Of a stretch of DNA of 64,000 nucleotides, positions 29,159-43,837 are shown piece after piece (position 1 is the stretch's first letter; each line of letters opens with the position of its first letter). The stretch comes from Emiliania huxleyi CCMP1516. Taxonomy: Eukaryota; Haptophyta; Isochrysidales; Noelaerhabdaceae. The translations under genes were made by a program, and so were the position numbers. The notes beneath the pieces were generated by a model, which was not told where the DNA came from, searched no databases, and worked only from the letters and a program-made list of their open reading frames with translations. The DNA lies in the NCBI RefSeq assembly GCF_000372725.1, contig NW_005200552.1, forward strand, positions 19,524 to 83,523. Reading direction: 5' to 3'.

Positions 29159-30168
29159 CTATGACGAGACGGCGCAAGGCGTCGTCGGCGTCGGCGTCGT
29201 CGGCGGCGGCGCTGCGGCGGCGGAGGCGGCGGCGGCGGGAGGGAGGAAGGACTCGAGCCGCGCGATGACCATCTCGAGGGCGACAGAGTTGAGGCCGGTC
29301 GGGATGATGATGTCGGCGAACCGCTTGGACGGCTCGACAAACTCGTTGTGCATCGGCCGCACGGTCTCCGTGTACTGCGCGATAACCGTCTCGGCGGTGC
29401 GGCCTCGCTCGGTGATGTCGCGGCGGAGTCGGCGGATAAAGCGCAAGTCCGCCTCAGTGTCGACGAAGATCTTGATGTCGCACGCCTTGGCCAGCTCCGG
29501 CTCCGCGAAGAGCAGGATCCCCTCGACGAGGATGATGCGCGCCGGCGAGACAGACTGCATGTCGGCCTCGCGGCTGTGCGTCGAGTAGTTGTAGATCGGC
29601 ACCTGCTTCAATAATTAACAATTCATGCTTCATTCGTCAACAGGGTGTGCGTCGAGTAGTTGTAGATCGGCACCTGCACCGGATGCCCCTCCTTGAGGGC
29701 GGCGAGATGCTGCAGCAGCAGCGGCGAGTCGAGGGAGTCGGGGTGGTCAAAGTTGACCTGGGCGCGCTCCTCGATCGCCAGGTGCGACAGGTCCTTGTAG
29801 TACGAGTCGTGCGCGATGTGTATCAGGTTGTCCCGGCCGAGCCGCGAAGCAATCGCCCGCGAGACGGTCGTCTTGCCGGAGCCAGTGCCGCCCGCGATGC
29901 CGACGACGATGGGCCGCTCCGCCTCGGAGGGCCGCCGCGGAACGTCGGAGGGCGCCACGGACTTGGCCTCGCGGATCGGAGCCCCACTCTTGGGCAGGCC
30001 GAAAGAGTCGCGGCCGGGAGTGTGCCCGTTCGTGCTCGCGTTCTCGCGGTCGAGCATGGCGTCCGAAGTGGAGTCTCCGTGCGCCTGTCGACTCTGCAGC
30101 AGGGTGCCGATGCCCACCGTCACTGCCGCGGACACAGTAGCCAGGCGTGCGTGCATGCACTGAACCAA
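29159..30168 (-). CDS. Uridine/cytidine kinase
   Basis: 312 residues from exons 30168-29674 and 29602-29159. Pyrimidine salvage enzyme phosphorylating uridine and cytidine to UMP and CMP with ATP. Visible motifs are Walker A GGTGSGKTT (about residue 94), DSYYKDLSH, NFDHPDSLDSPLL, VPIYNYSTHSR (nucleoside binding) and ILVEGILLF (Walker B). The N-terminal ~80 residues precede the kinase fold and may be a transit peptide. The intron (29673-29603, 71 nt, GT-AG) opens with a perfect 28-bp copy of the start of exon 2, then 43 nt of AT-rich filler ending GAAGCAG. Reading through it ends at ...TLLTNEA, so splicing is required. Confidence 0.88.
29575..29673 (-). repeat. 28-bp perfect direct repeat flanking an intron insert
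   Basis: GTGCCGATCTACAACTACTC and the next 8 bases occur identically at 29673-29646 and 29602-29575. The intron is copy 1 plus 43 nt. It is the cleanest example of the window-wide pattern. Confidence 0.95.
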
Positions 30169-31310
30169 ACCGGCGAGCAGAGCGCGGGACTACAGCTCGT
30201 GGGCAGAGAGATCAAAGAAATACCGTGGCTTTTCGGCGGCCAGCATGACCGGGTAGGTAGGGTAGGTCTGGGCCCTCGGGTTTTCCCTCTCTTCACGCCG
30301 GAAATTTTCACAGCAGAAAAAGAATTTTCCGCAAATCACGATGTCAACCCTCCCCAAGTGAGGTGATAGAGAGAGAGAATTCTTGATACGAAACCACGAC
30401 GACACACACCAGTCGACTCGCATCGGTCTCTCTCTCTCTCTCTCTCTCTCTGAGGTGATCTGGTTGGTGCTTGTAGGGCTTGAGAGTGGCCTGCCATGTC
30501 ACAGGAAGGACTATGGTTGCAGGAGAGCACCACCGGCCATCACTTAGTTGGTATAAGGTAAGGTAAGGTAAGGTAAACTTCTCCACACACACGAGGTGGT
30601 GGGGCAAGGGGGGGCAACCCTCGCGTCGTAGTTGGTATAGTACCCCACCTTCACCCCTCCCATGATTTCTTTTTAGGGCCGAATACTTCGCAAGTTCGCT
30701 GCGATTCCTTGTGGCACTAGAGCCTGACTGTTCTTCACCTTACTACATACATACATACAGCGGGAGGAAAGCGGCGAGTCGCAATTCCAGGGGTCGTTGT
30801 GGCGGGCCACCCTGTCCAGAGAGGCATGGATGCCAATCTGGGGTCTCTCGACCGAGTCTATATGAGCCCTGGCCGCCTCCCGATCTTGGTGGTAAGGCCG
30901 CAGCCGAACAAGGCGACGGAGATGGCGCGGGAGAGTACGGGTGTTCCAGGGGATCACGACACGCACCGACCCTTCACGAGCCGAAAGGCTGTGCCCGGGG
31001 AAGGCACAGTAATCCGGCACGTGTTGGGCGCCCCGTTCCGATGGTGGGGTAAATAGTGCCCTCTCGAACTGGGGCCGTGAGGCTGTGCACACACACACAC
31101 ACACATAATTTGCAAATATGTGAGAGGCCCTCTCGGTCGTGAAGGTACATGTATCGCTCTTGCTTCTTGTCTTTGCTAGAATTCTTTTTTGCCCAGTGTC
31201 GTGCGAGGGAGTTTTGTTGTAAAATTCTTTTTTTGCGCAGGCAAATACGTCGGGCGGCGCGAGAGCGAGCCGCGCCCTCGCCTCTGCGCTGCCAGTCACA
31301 CGCTAGAGCG
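30169..31310. other. Intergenic region with dispersed element F
   Basis: A CT microsatellite lies at about 30428-30452. A minus-strand copy of element F lies at about 30551-30640 (its AAGGT-rich end and CCACACACACGAGGTGG). A TTACTACATACATACATACAG tract is at about 30741-30761 and a CA repeat at 31085-31106. Upstream of the next gene, 31185-31245 carries GTGCGAGGGAGTTTTGTTG followed by a T-rich run; similar pieces are near 24640, 50850 and 62820. No protein gene is supported. Confidence 0.45.
30551..30640 (-). repeat. Dispersed element F (minus copy)
   Basis: Reverse-complement match to the 3' part of the intron at 43265-43432: GCGAGGGNT..., CCTTGCCCC, CACCTCGTGTGTGTGGAGAA and a CCTTACCTTACC tail. 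Here it is intergenic. Confidence 0.65.
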
Positions 31311-32072
31311 ATGCTGTCGGCCACCGCCGTCCCTCCCGTGCCTGGAGCACTGACCGCGTCCGAGGTGGTGGCCCGCGTTGGCGCCTCTGGCGTCGCGAGC
31401 ATCATCGGCTTCGGCTCTCTCCTCTCCGAGCAGTCCGCGCAGTCCACTTGTCCGTCGGCGTCTCGGTTCCGGCTTGGCCGTGTGCGGGGCTGGAGGCGCG
31501 TCTTCGGCCACCCGGCTCACATCTTCTTCGCGCGAGGCATCGCGCGTCCCGACACACGCGAGATCGCCTCGCTCTGTGCGGAACCGAGCGAAGACGCTGC
31601 GAGCGGCTTTGTCGTCGCGGCGTTCGACGTTCCCGCCTCGGAGCTGCCTGCGCTGCTCGAGCGGGAGGAGGAGTTCAACTTTGTGGAGGTCCCAATCTAC
31701 CCGCTCGGAGGCGGCGCCTCCTCGCCGCCCGAGAGCACCGGCATCATGTGCACGCGCGCCACCGACGAGGAGGTGCTTGACAGGCGTGGCCACCGCGCAA
31801 AGTACGAGGCCGCCCTCTCGCCGCACTTCGGTTCCGTCACCGTCTGGGGGTGGGGCGCCGACTCGGGACTGCGGCCGTGCCCGGTCTACTGCCGCCACTG
31901 CGTGCTCGCGTCCCAAAAGCCCGGCGTGCCCAAGGAGGCGGCCGATTCGTTCCTCGACGAAACTCTGCTCGCCGACCGGCGCACGACGTTGCGGCAGTAC
32001 CTGCAGGCGGACGGCGGCCACGTTATGCATACGCTGCCGCCTCCGGAGCTGAAAGCGAGGTACAACGGCTGA
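31311..32072 (+). CDS. Gamma-glutamylcyclotransferase-like protein
   Basis: 253 residues from ATG 31311; the open frame upstream to 31149 lies in the 5' region and is hydrophobic by chance. IIGFGSLLSEQSA matches the YGSL substrate-binding loop of the GGCT/AIG2 fold. The catalytic Glu is probably in the REEEFNFVEVPIY stretch. Family members cleave gamma-glutamyl peptides to 5-oxoproline. The C-terminus (CPVYCRHCVLASQ) is Cys-rich and not typical of the core fold. Single exon. Confidence 0.7.
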   Translation: MLSATAVPPVPGALTASEVVARVGASGVASIIGFGSLLSEQSAQSTCPSASRFRLGRVRGWRRVFGHPAHIFFARGIARPDTREIASLCAEPSEDAASGFVVAAFDVPASELPALLEREEEFNFVEVPIYPLGGGASSPPESTGIMCTRATDEEVLDRRGHRAKYEAALSPHFGSVTVWGWGADSGLRPCPVYCRHCVLASQKPGVPKEAADSFLDETLLADRRTTLRQYLQADGGHVMHTLPPPELKARYNG

Positions 32073-32759
32073 GTGGGTTCCGTGCACAGTGCCGGCGATC
32101 TTCGACAGCGCTTCGCTGGCATGCAGCTCTTTGCGCCTGAAGCTCGCCCCGCCCTCACTGGCCTTGTCACTTGTGAGCTGCGTCTTCATGAATGTGTGAT
32201 GTGTGAGAGCGATGCTCTGCTTGGCGGCTGCCGGGGGCACACTGTGGGACGATGGGCGTGAGATAAAACCACGCTCCACCTCCAGCGCTTGACCTTGTGT
32301 GACTCCATAAAAAAATGAAGGGGCGACCACATGCACACATCGGCCCTGCAGGATCCTCTTTCTGTCGTATTGCAATAATATCAACACTGATCTGCTTCAT
32401 TGCTGACCGTGCCGAGCTCCTCTACCGCGCGTCCGCGCCCCCCCCTCCTCCGACCCCCCAGGCTAGATGGAGTAGTCAGATGTAGATTCTGCCCCACACA
32501 GCCCCTTACCCCTTCACCCTCGCCTCGCTGCTTGGTGTTTCTGAACATGTAGTCGTCCACGCTGTGGGGGTTGTGTGTGGGTCCTGTGTGTCTGGGAGGG
32601 AGGGAGTGGCAGTGGGGTGCAGGTTGCTCACCCACGGCACCGGGCCGGTGCTTGCACTTTGAATGCCGTGGGGCTCCTGCTCGTGTCCCGGGCGTGGAGA
32701 TGCGAGGGTCGCCCCCCCTTGCCCCACCAGTTTTATGATGTATCTTATTCCGGGGCCCG
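32073..32759. other. Intergenic region with element F copy
   Basis: Contains a plus-strand copy of element F (about 32610-32733). No gene is supported before 32760. A TAAAACCACGC-type short repeat context near 32260 has no clear role. Confidence 0.4.
32610..32733 (+). repeat. Dispersed element F (plus copy)
   Basis: Shares AATGCCGTGGGGCTCCTG, CGTGGAGATGCGAGGG and CCTTGCCCCACCAG with 43308-43432. It ends in CCACCAG just before a long open frame, so it may be an intron with that AG as acceptor. Confidence 0.65.
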
Positions 32760-33743
32760 TGTGCGGGGGGCTCTCATCGACATTGTCGACGTGGAGGACG
32801 AAGGCGACTGGCAGGTCGTGCGAAACTTCGCGGCGGCGCACGGCCAGCTCGAGGCCCTTAACGTCTTCCTCGAGTACGCGAAGGGCGCGGTGCAGCACGC
32901 CGAGGACCTCGTGGGGCCCGAGAGCCTCGAAGGGATCGTGCGGGAAACGAAGAGGAAGCTGCTCCGTTTCGAAGGGCGGCCGGACCTTGCGGCACTAGCG
33001 ATGCAACTGGCACGGCTGGTGCTACCGCACGTCGGCCTGGAGGGCAGGCCGGTCGGCGTCACAAGAGGCGACGGCAGCGTTGCGGGGGTCAGCCTGATCG
33101 TAACCTTGCCAGGGGCGGAGCGACAGCCGTCCCACTTGGACGCGAACGTCGAAGATGTCTGGCCACGGGGCACACATCCCTCAACACCCACGTCACGAAC
33201 GTCGCCCGCGCCTTCGGCGCCTCGGCAAAGGTCATGGAGGTGAGGCTCGGCTGCAGGGACCCGACGCGAGCGCACGATCCGGACACCAACCCGTACCAGC
33301 GGGGCGACGGCGTCTTCGGCAACTATGCAGAGTCGGCGCGCGCCGTGGTGTACGACGGCACGTGCGTCACCGCGGTGCACCATGACAAGCTGCGCCCGCT
33401 GGCGAGCGGCAAGCGCCTAGCCACCGACTACGCCGAGGCGACGAAGCGGAAGGCCAAGGCAGCGGCGTGCGACGCCAAAAACTGCGACTTTATGACATGG
33501 GCGGCGAGCACGCGTGGCGGCATCGGGCACGAGGCGGCGACGTGGTTCAACACCAACTTCGACATCAAGGCCGCTAAGGCGTCCTCCGACAGCGAACGAT
33601 GGCGGGTCAGTAGCGAGCGCAAACGCTTCCTGCAAGTGCACTCGGCCATCGTCGCGAGGCGCAACGCCGCCATCTTCGACTACAACGCGTGGCCGAAGAT
33701 GGGCGGCGAGATGCCGCGGGCGCCTCGGGAGCAGTATGAATAG
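32760..33743 (+). pseudogene. Frameshifted transposon-type ORF remnant
   Basis: Two open frames join at about 33160-33240. The first (ALIDIVDVEDEGDWQVV... to EDVW) and the second (from MEVRLGCRDP, with in-frame codons upstream encoding TGHTSLNTHVTNVARAFGA) look like one protein with a frameshift. The tail (CDFMTWAASTRGGIGHEA... RRNAAIF) resembles the C-terminal end of reverse-transcriptase ORFs common in algal non-LTR elements; that likeness is from memory of the pattern and is tentative. No catalytic domain is present, so it is a truncated remnant at best. Confidence 0.35.
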
Positions 33744-34675
33744 GGACGGGCGAGGGAGGAGGGGCGCTAACCACGGGCGACTACGAGTCGAAGGTTCGAG
33801 GACGACTACTCGCCGCCTGGGTCGCTTGGGGCGCGCGGCTCCGTCGAGGACCGGGCGCGCTCCTTACCCGGCGCGGCGTAGGTCTCACTCTGACGTATAG
33901 AGGGGAGGCACGGACAACAGCCCAATCCATCAATTCCACTCATCTTCCGGTGCTTGGCCCCGTGCAACGGCGGTCCGGCAGGCTGCCCCCAAGGCCCCCC
34001 GGGCCGCTGCGGGTTTGGGAGTTATGCTTAGGCACAGCTTCGGCGATGGCAGCCCCTCTCTGGGGTGTTGCATAGGCGGGGAGTCTCCCCCGCTGGTCTC
34101 CTCCTTCCCATTTTTTCTTTTCTTTTGAGAGCAGGACGCCGGGTTTGTCTTGTATGTGCATGTCGGGCCTGGGTGTGTGTGAGGGGCAGAGGGGCGGGAG
34201 CGTGCGGGGCAGAGGCCCAACGTCGGGCGGCTTGTCGGGGTCCGGAGCATTCGAGGGGGGAACGAGGAGGGGAGAATGGGCGGTCGGCGTCGGGGTAGCA
34301 GGCTGCAGGGCGTACGGGGTAGCCGTCACTTTCCTGCCTCACAAGGGCGGGGCTGTCCCGGAAAGTGAGAAACGCCGGGCAGCGTGGCGCACTACTGAAC
34401 CCTCCCATACGTGCTTGTGCTTCCCCCTTCGCTGTCCCATCTCCTCATCTCTTTCCCGCCTGGGCGGGGCGGTGGGCGGGCGCGCGGTGCGGCGCGGCGT
34501 GTGCGTGTGTGCGACTGCAACGAAGGACCGCTCGCAGAGGACCATTGGGTTTGTACTATTAACAACGAAGGCGCTCTCAAAAAGACAACCTTCAGCCTCT
34601 CCTCGTTCGAGGTTTCGTTTTTCTGGAGAGCTCTGAGAGCTCTCGCCGCTCACCAGCCTCTGCCGCACGCCCTCG
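33744..34675. other. Intergenic region
   Basis: No supported gene. Composition is more even than in the flanking coding regions. A TTTTTTCTTTTCTTTTGAGAG tract lies near 34111. Confidence 0.35.
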
Positions 34676-34978
34676 ATGGAGACGCCCGCGAATGACCGGC
34701 CCCCGCGCACGGCTGTCGTCACGATCGTTGCCATCGTCCTCCTCGTTGCGTTGTTTGTGGCGCCTTTCCGAGTGATTGAGGCCGTTGCGCTGTTTGAGGA
34801 GAGGGAGAGGGAGAACGCGCCGAGCCTGACGACGACGACCCGTTCCTTTGTATTCACGACCGACCACCCGCACATCGACCACATCGCGCATTCGCATGGT
34901 GAGGAGCAGTGGCGCGCGGCGGTCAATCCGGAGAGCTATGATGAGTGGGACCCCGATACATACGATGCTTCGCCATGA
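34676..34978 (+). CDS. Small single-pass membrane protein
   Basis: 100 residues, METPANDRPPRTAVVTIVA..., with one strong hydrophobic helix (VVTIVAIVLLVALFVAPF) after a short basic-polar N-terminus. An acidic tail follows (EEQWRAAV...DEWDPDTYD). The pattern suggests a type II or tail-exposed small membrane protein. No family is recognised. Confidence 0.45.
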   Translation: METPANDRPPRTAVVTIVAIVLLVALFVAPFRVIEAVALFEERERENAPSLTTTTRSFVFTTDHPHIDHIAHSHGEEQWRAAVNPESYDEWDPDTYDASP

Positions 34979-36223
34979 TAGCGGAGAGATATCTAGATAA
35001 GGCACCTTTCGCGGCTGTATCGGTGATGTCTGTGCAGCGTGCATGTTGTACGTACAGAAAGTAGTTCAACCAGAACAACTCTCACAGCCGACAGAGGCAC
35101 GACGGCGTGGGGTGCGTGTCCCTGTCCGTGGACAACGGACCAGCAGCGTGCCACGCGCGCATATTTCGTTGGAGAGAGATCAGGGAGGAACGGGTTACTG
35201 ATTTGCATGTGCTTCACCTTCAGCACTGAGGATCTTCTCGCTCATGCTTGGGCGTTTTGCCGATCATCGCCTAACCATAACGCTGCAAAGGTTAGCATAG
35301 ACAGTAAGAAATGCCTCACACGTCAGGGGAGCTGAGGGGCTAGACAGAACTCAGAAGGGTTGAGGACCTCCTCTGCTTGATTGAGCTGGACCTCTGTTGA
35401 GGATCACACGTTCACACTTACGTTCACCACCGAACTGAGTGGCTCTGGCCATGCGTCTTGAGCGGCCTCACCACGAGTGATATGGGTCGCGACTGTCGTC
35501 TGCGGGTGGCTGGCCTCGCAGGCAGGGCGATGGGAGCGGATGGAACGGACCTTCACAAGGTACGGCGGGGGCGTGCCAGTACTCCACCATTTGGTTTGGC
35601 GTACCCTAGACGGTACCGAAGGAAGGAGCTGAATAAGCTCGGCTCAGTTTCTGAAAGGGGTTATCTCTGAGCGTACAGGTTCCGGTTGTTTGGGCAAACA
35701 ATCTATACTAACCAGTGGTCTATTCTATACTATTCTATACTAATCCGTTACAGAGTCTCAGCGGGTCGTCGCCCAGCTTGATAGATAGATAGATAGATAG
35801 AAAGTCAGGCTCGAGCTCTCTCTTTTACGCGCACGGGGCCTTGTTTTTCTCTTTTTCGGCCCGCCATGGTGCCTTCTAAGTCATCAATCGATAATTTGTC
35901 TCTGGACGCGATCCCCCTCACAGAAAGGGCTCCTCCAGCGTTCCCGATATTCCCCGAGGCGCAGCAGGCGCTGTCTGCTCGCGGTCTGTGCGGGCCGCTC
36001 GTCCTCCTCGCCGTGTACATTGATAAAGATATCTCAAACTTCAAAGTGAGAACGGCGCGAAGGATCGAGTTGACTATCGTCACACAACGAACACGCGCGC
36101 GGCACCCCCACCGACTCTACCTCCGACCCCAGGGCCTAGGCGGCCCGCCATGAAATCTAGCCGTGTGTGCTGGCGTCCGGGTCCCAGCGGGTTTTCACGT
36201 AACAAGTACACACGCACGCGAGA
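34979..36223. other. Intergenic region
   Basis: Nothing recognisable. A GATA microsatellite is at 35780-35800. CTATACTATTCTATACTA-type repeats lie at about 35704-35742. A 95-codon frame at 35866-36153 has no domain and is not counted. Confidence 0.4.
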
Positions 36224-36847
36224 GTGTCGCCTCCCCGGCGAGAGGCTACAACAACCTGGGTCCAGGACGGCTGCCGTGGCCTGTTCAGCTGCGGCGGAGA
36301 CGGACTGGCGCAGCAGTGCTACTTTCCAGACACAAACAGCTCGCGCCGCGCCTACTGCGACTGCAACCGCGATGAGGGAGAGCGGCCGAGCACGTGCTGG
36401 CGCGAGCCAACCGCACACGACCGCTGCACGTCAAAGCTGCGCGGCACGCTCTGGGCTCAGAGACCCCGGGTGGGTCGAGGAGGTGGCAGGGCGTCTCCAA
36501 ACCGTGCGGCTGTCTGCCTGGTCGGGCACGCCCGCACGTTTGCGAGCTGTGCGGTCCATCGCTCGATCAAGAGGCACTTGCTGGACGCGCTGGGACGCGG
36601 CGCGACAGACCTGTTTGCGTTACTAGTGCTCGAGGATGCTGGCACTAAGCTGCAGGACGTAAGGCAGGTCTTCAACGTGGCGCCGACGACGCCGCTGCTG
36701 GCCGCCGCACGCGCATTGTCCGTCCTGCTGCCGCGCGCGGTGGAGCTTTGGCACCACGGGCCGGTGCCGATTCGGAACTCAGGATGCAAGACCTTGGGCG
36801 CGCTACATGTGACGGCGATGGCAGCCACAGCTCTAGATGCGGGATGA
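36224..36847 (+). CDS. Cys-rich module plus glycosyltransferase-like start (partial)
   Basis: A 207-codon open frame. The first part has the pattern WVQDGCRGLFSC...QCYF...YCDCN...TCW...RC. The GCRG-F core resembles extracellular DUF3011-like Cys-rich modules. The second part, VCLVGHARTFASCAVHRSIK, resembles the N-terminus of a putative algal glycosyltransferase family. It ends prematurely. Matching downstream pieces occur in other frames (RYGWVIRTRPDLIWL at about 37188, NEDMHFALPRMVATSAF at about 37372). So the gene is either multi-exon with unresolved junctions or decayed. Confidence 0.45.
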   Translation: MSPPRREATTTWVQDGCRGLFSCGGDGLAQQCYFPDTNSSRRAYCDCNRDEGERPSTCWREPTAHDRCTSKLRGTLWAQRPRVGRGGGRASPNRAAVCLVGHARTFASCAVHRSIKRHLLDALGRGATDLFALLVLEDAGTKLQDVRQVFNVAPTTPLLAAARALSVLLPRAVELWHHGPVPIRNSGCKTLGALHVTAMAATALDAG

Positions 36848-38296
36848 GATGAGGGATGACGGAGCAGGACACTCCCTCCTTGACCCTGTCCCGTAGGCTG
36901 TTCGTGCCGTCGCGCAGTTCCAAAAGATGAGTCGGCGCGCAGTACCTCTGCCCCTCGGGCGGCTACACGCCTGCTGCATTCCCGCCACTCGCATCGGTTG
37001 CCTTCTATAATCACTCTGCCACCTGCCAAACGGTTGTTCGTGAGCTATCTGTGAGACGTCCATGTGGTGTGGCCTTAGGTGCATGGACCTGGTGGAAACG
37101 GCCGAGGCGGCGGACGGCGCGCGGTACGGAAGGGGCGATCGAATACCGGACCCAGCGTGTAGACAGAGCACCTTGACGCGATGCAATGAATAGGTACGGC
37201 TGGGTGATCCGAACCCGCCCCGACCTGATTTGGCTGCACAACCACCCGCCGTTATCGAGTCGGTCTCCCCACGACCCCAAGGCTCGTTTTTGCCTGGTAT
37301 CGAGGGTCTACCCCGTGCCCTCCCATTACCGCTGTAGCGCGAAACTTAGGCGGCCCTCTTTCCATGGCGCAACGAGGACATGCACTTCGCGCTACCTCGC
37401 ATGGTGGCTACCAGCGCCTTCCGCATGTACGAGAGGCGCCCTAGCTGCTCGCCTCGGGCCTCGCACTTTAGGGACCGTCCGGCACATGCTGTGCCTAGAC
37501 CCGTAGGTATTTGCGCTGCCCTGAGGACGACCTTTTCGTGCGGGAGCAATCCAAAAATAGCGAGGGCCTCCTCCTCGGTAGCGTTCGCGATGCTCTCGAG
37601 AGGATGGGCAAAGGGGCGGCGGCCAGACCTCCCCTTCGTACTTCCGGGGCGCCCAAGAGGGTGCCCTGACGACTCTGGCTAGCCCGTGTTGTGGAGACGC
37701 TGCTCAATGCTCTTTGCCGTGAATAGATGATGGACTCGAACCAGATCCGCAACCAGCTCCGCAACCAGATCCGCGGCGCGCATCCCCGCCTTCCCCACAA
37801 CGCCTTTGTGGTTGCGCGGTCCGGCATAGATGCTGAAGTGTGGGCCCTGCATCGGCCAGTGTCCCCGACATGGTTTCCGTGACAATTCCCTAGCACCCAA
37901 CGTCACCCGACTGAACCGCGATAGGCCCGCCGCGCTCGAGTCGCTCGAGGGCGCTGCGCTACCCTGCACGCCCAAGGCGCCAGCCATGGGCAGAGGCGTG
38001 GCGCAGCCGGCTCGCCGCGATTGGCCGCCCGCCTCGCAATGCAATCCTGCGGTCGCCAACCCACCGTTGCCGAATGCGACCGCAAAGCTGGAGTTTGCGG
38101 CGGCGGCGCGGCGATGGGCCGAGCTCCTCGCGCCCGTCTCGGCCAGACGGTTGCGCGACTTTGGGGTGGACTGCTGAACATGTGAATCCCGAAAATGGGC
38201 GGTGCCAGGACACGCACACAGCCACAGTGTGTGTCCGTTTCATATTTGTTTATACTCACTCCTCTCCGACATGCAGCCACTCGCCTCTCACAGCGG
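36848..38296 (+). pseudogene. Downstream fragments of a glycosyltransferase-like gene
   Basis: At about 37182-37240 the frame encodes RYGWVIRTRPDLIWL, a motif typical of algal and plant glycosyltransferases of the RPD type. At about 37372-37440 another frame encodes NEDMHFALPRMVATSAFRMY. Stops separate them and I could not place splice junctions with confidence. Most of the rest (37700-38296) shows nothing recognisable. Confidence 0.3.
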
Positions 38297-38881
38297 CTAC
38301 AGCTCCGGCGGCCCTGTTGCCGGCCGCCTCAGCCTCGCCCACCACAGCCGTGGCACCGCTGCGTCTCTGTGCAGCGGGTCGCCGCGCCGGCGCAGCGCCG
38401 CCAGCACCCGCCTCAGCAGCCCCACGCGCATCGCCCGCCTCGCCGCCTCCTCGTCGCCAGCCAGCGGAGAAGCATCGCTCGCGTGGATGAGGAGGTAGTC
38501 CGCGGCGTGCAGCGTCAGCCCAAGCTGCTCCACGTCGTCCGCACGCATGAGCGACCAGCTCAACCGCTGGCGGTTGCCCACCGCCTCTGCCCGTGGGTCG
38601 CAGCCGCGGTACCCAAGCTCGGCCATCAGGCTGTCGAAGCCTCGCCGCTGGATGCGTAGAGCCAAGCGCATGGCGGCGTCGGAGCCGAGGGCGAAGCCCG
38701 ACGACGGTAGCGGCACGCAGATCTCACAGCTCGCAGCGCCACGAGAGAGAAGCGAGTCGGCGACGGCGAGCGAGAGCGCCGGAGCGACGCCAGAGAGGAC
38801 GACACAGCGCGCGCCAAGGAGTGGGATACTGGCGTCGAGCACGGAAGCGGAGTGGAGGACGAGGAGGTAGAGAGGGAGCAT
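38297..38881 (-). CDS. Hypothetical protein with signal-like N-terminus
   Basis: 194 residues from ATG 38881. The N-terminus MLPLYLLVLHSASVL is signal-peptide-like. The middle part (QRLSWSLMRADDVEQLGL) looks globular; the C-terminus is Arg-rich. It diverges from the gene at 39013, 131 bp away, so a shared bidirectional promoter is likely. Its first ~65 codons are duplicated in inverted orientation beside the assembly gap (45855-46058). Confidence 0.5.
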   Translation of the reverse strand: MLPLYLLVLHSASVLDASIPLLGARCVVLSGVAPALSLAVADSLLSRGAASCEICVPLPSSGFALGSDAAMRLALRIQRRGFDSLMAELGYRGCDPRAEAVGNRQRLSWSLMRADDVEQLGLTLHAADYLLIHASDASPLAGDEEAARRAMRVGLLRRVLAALRRRGDPLHRDAAVPRLWWARLRRPATGPPEL

Positions 38882-39012
38882 GCAGACGGGGGCGGCGGCT
38901 TATCTCAGGCGGCCGACGGCCTGGCAGCATGAGAAGGAGATAGTAAAAAGAAACACGGTCCGGGCTGGTTGGGCTTCAGCAGGTCAATCGACCCACCCGG
39001 GGCCACTGTGCC
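38882..39012. promoter_or_regulatory. Bidirectional promoter, 131 bp
   Basis: Separates two divergent start codons. It has an AT-rich patch (GGAGATAGTAAAAAGAAACA) in the middle. It is duplicated at 45732-45854 with both 5' ends. Confidence 0.45.
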
Positions 39013-43837
<4,825 letters not shown>

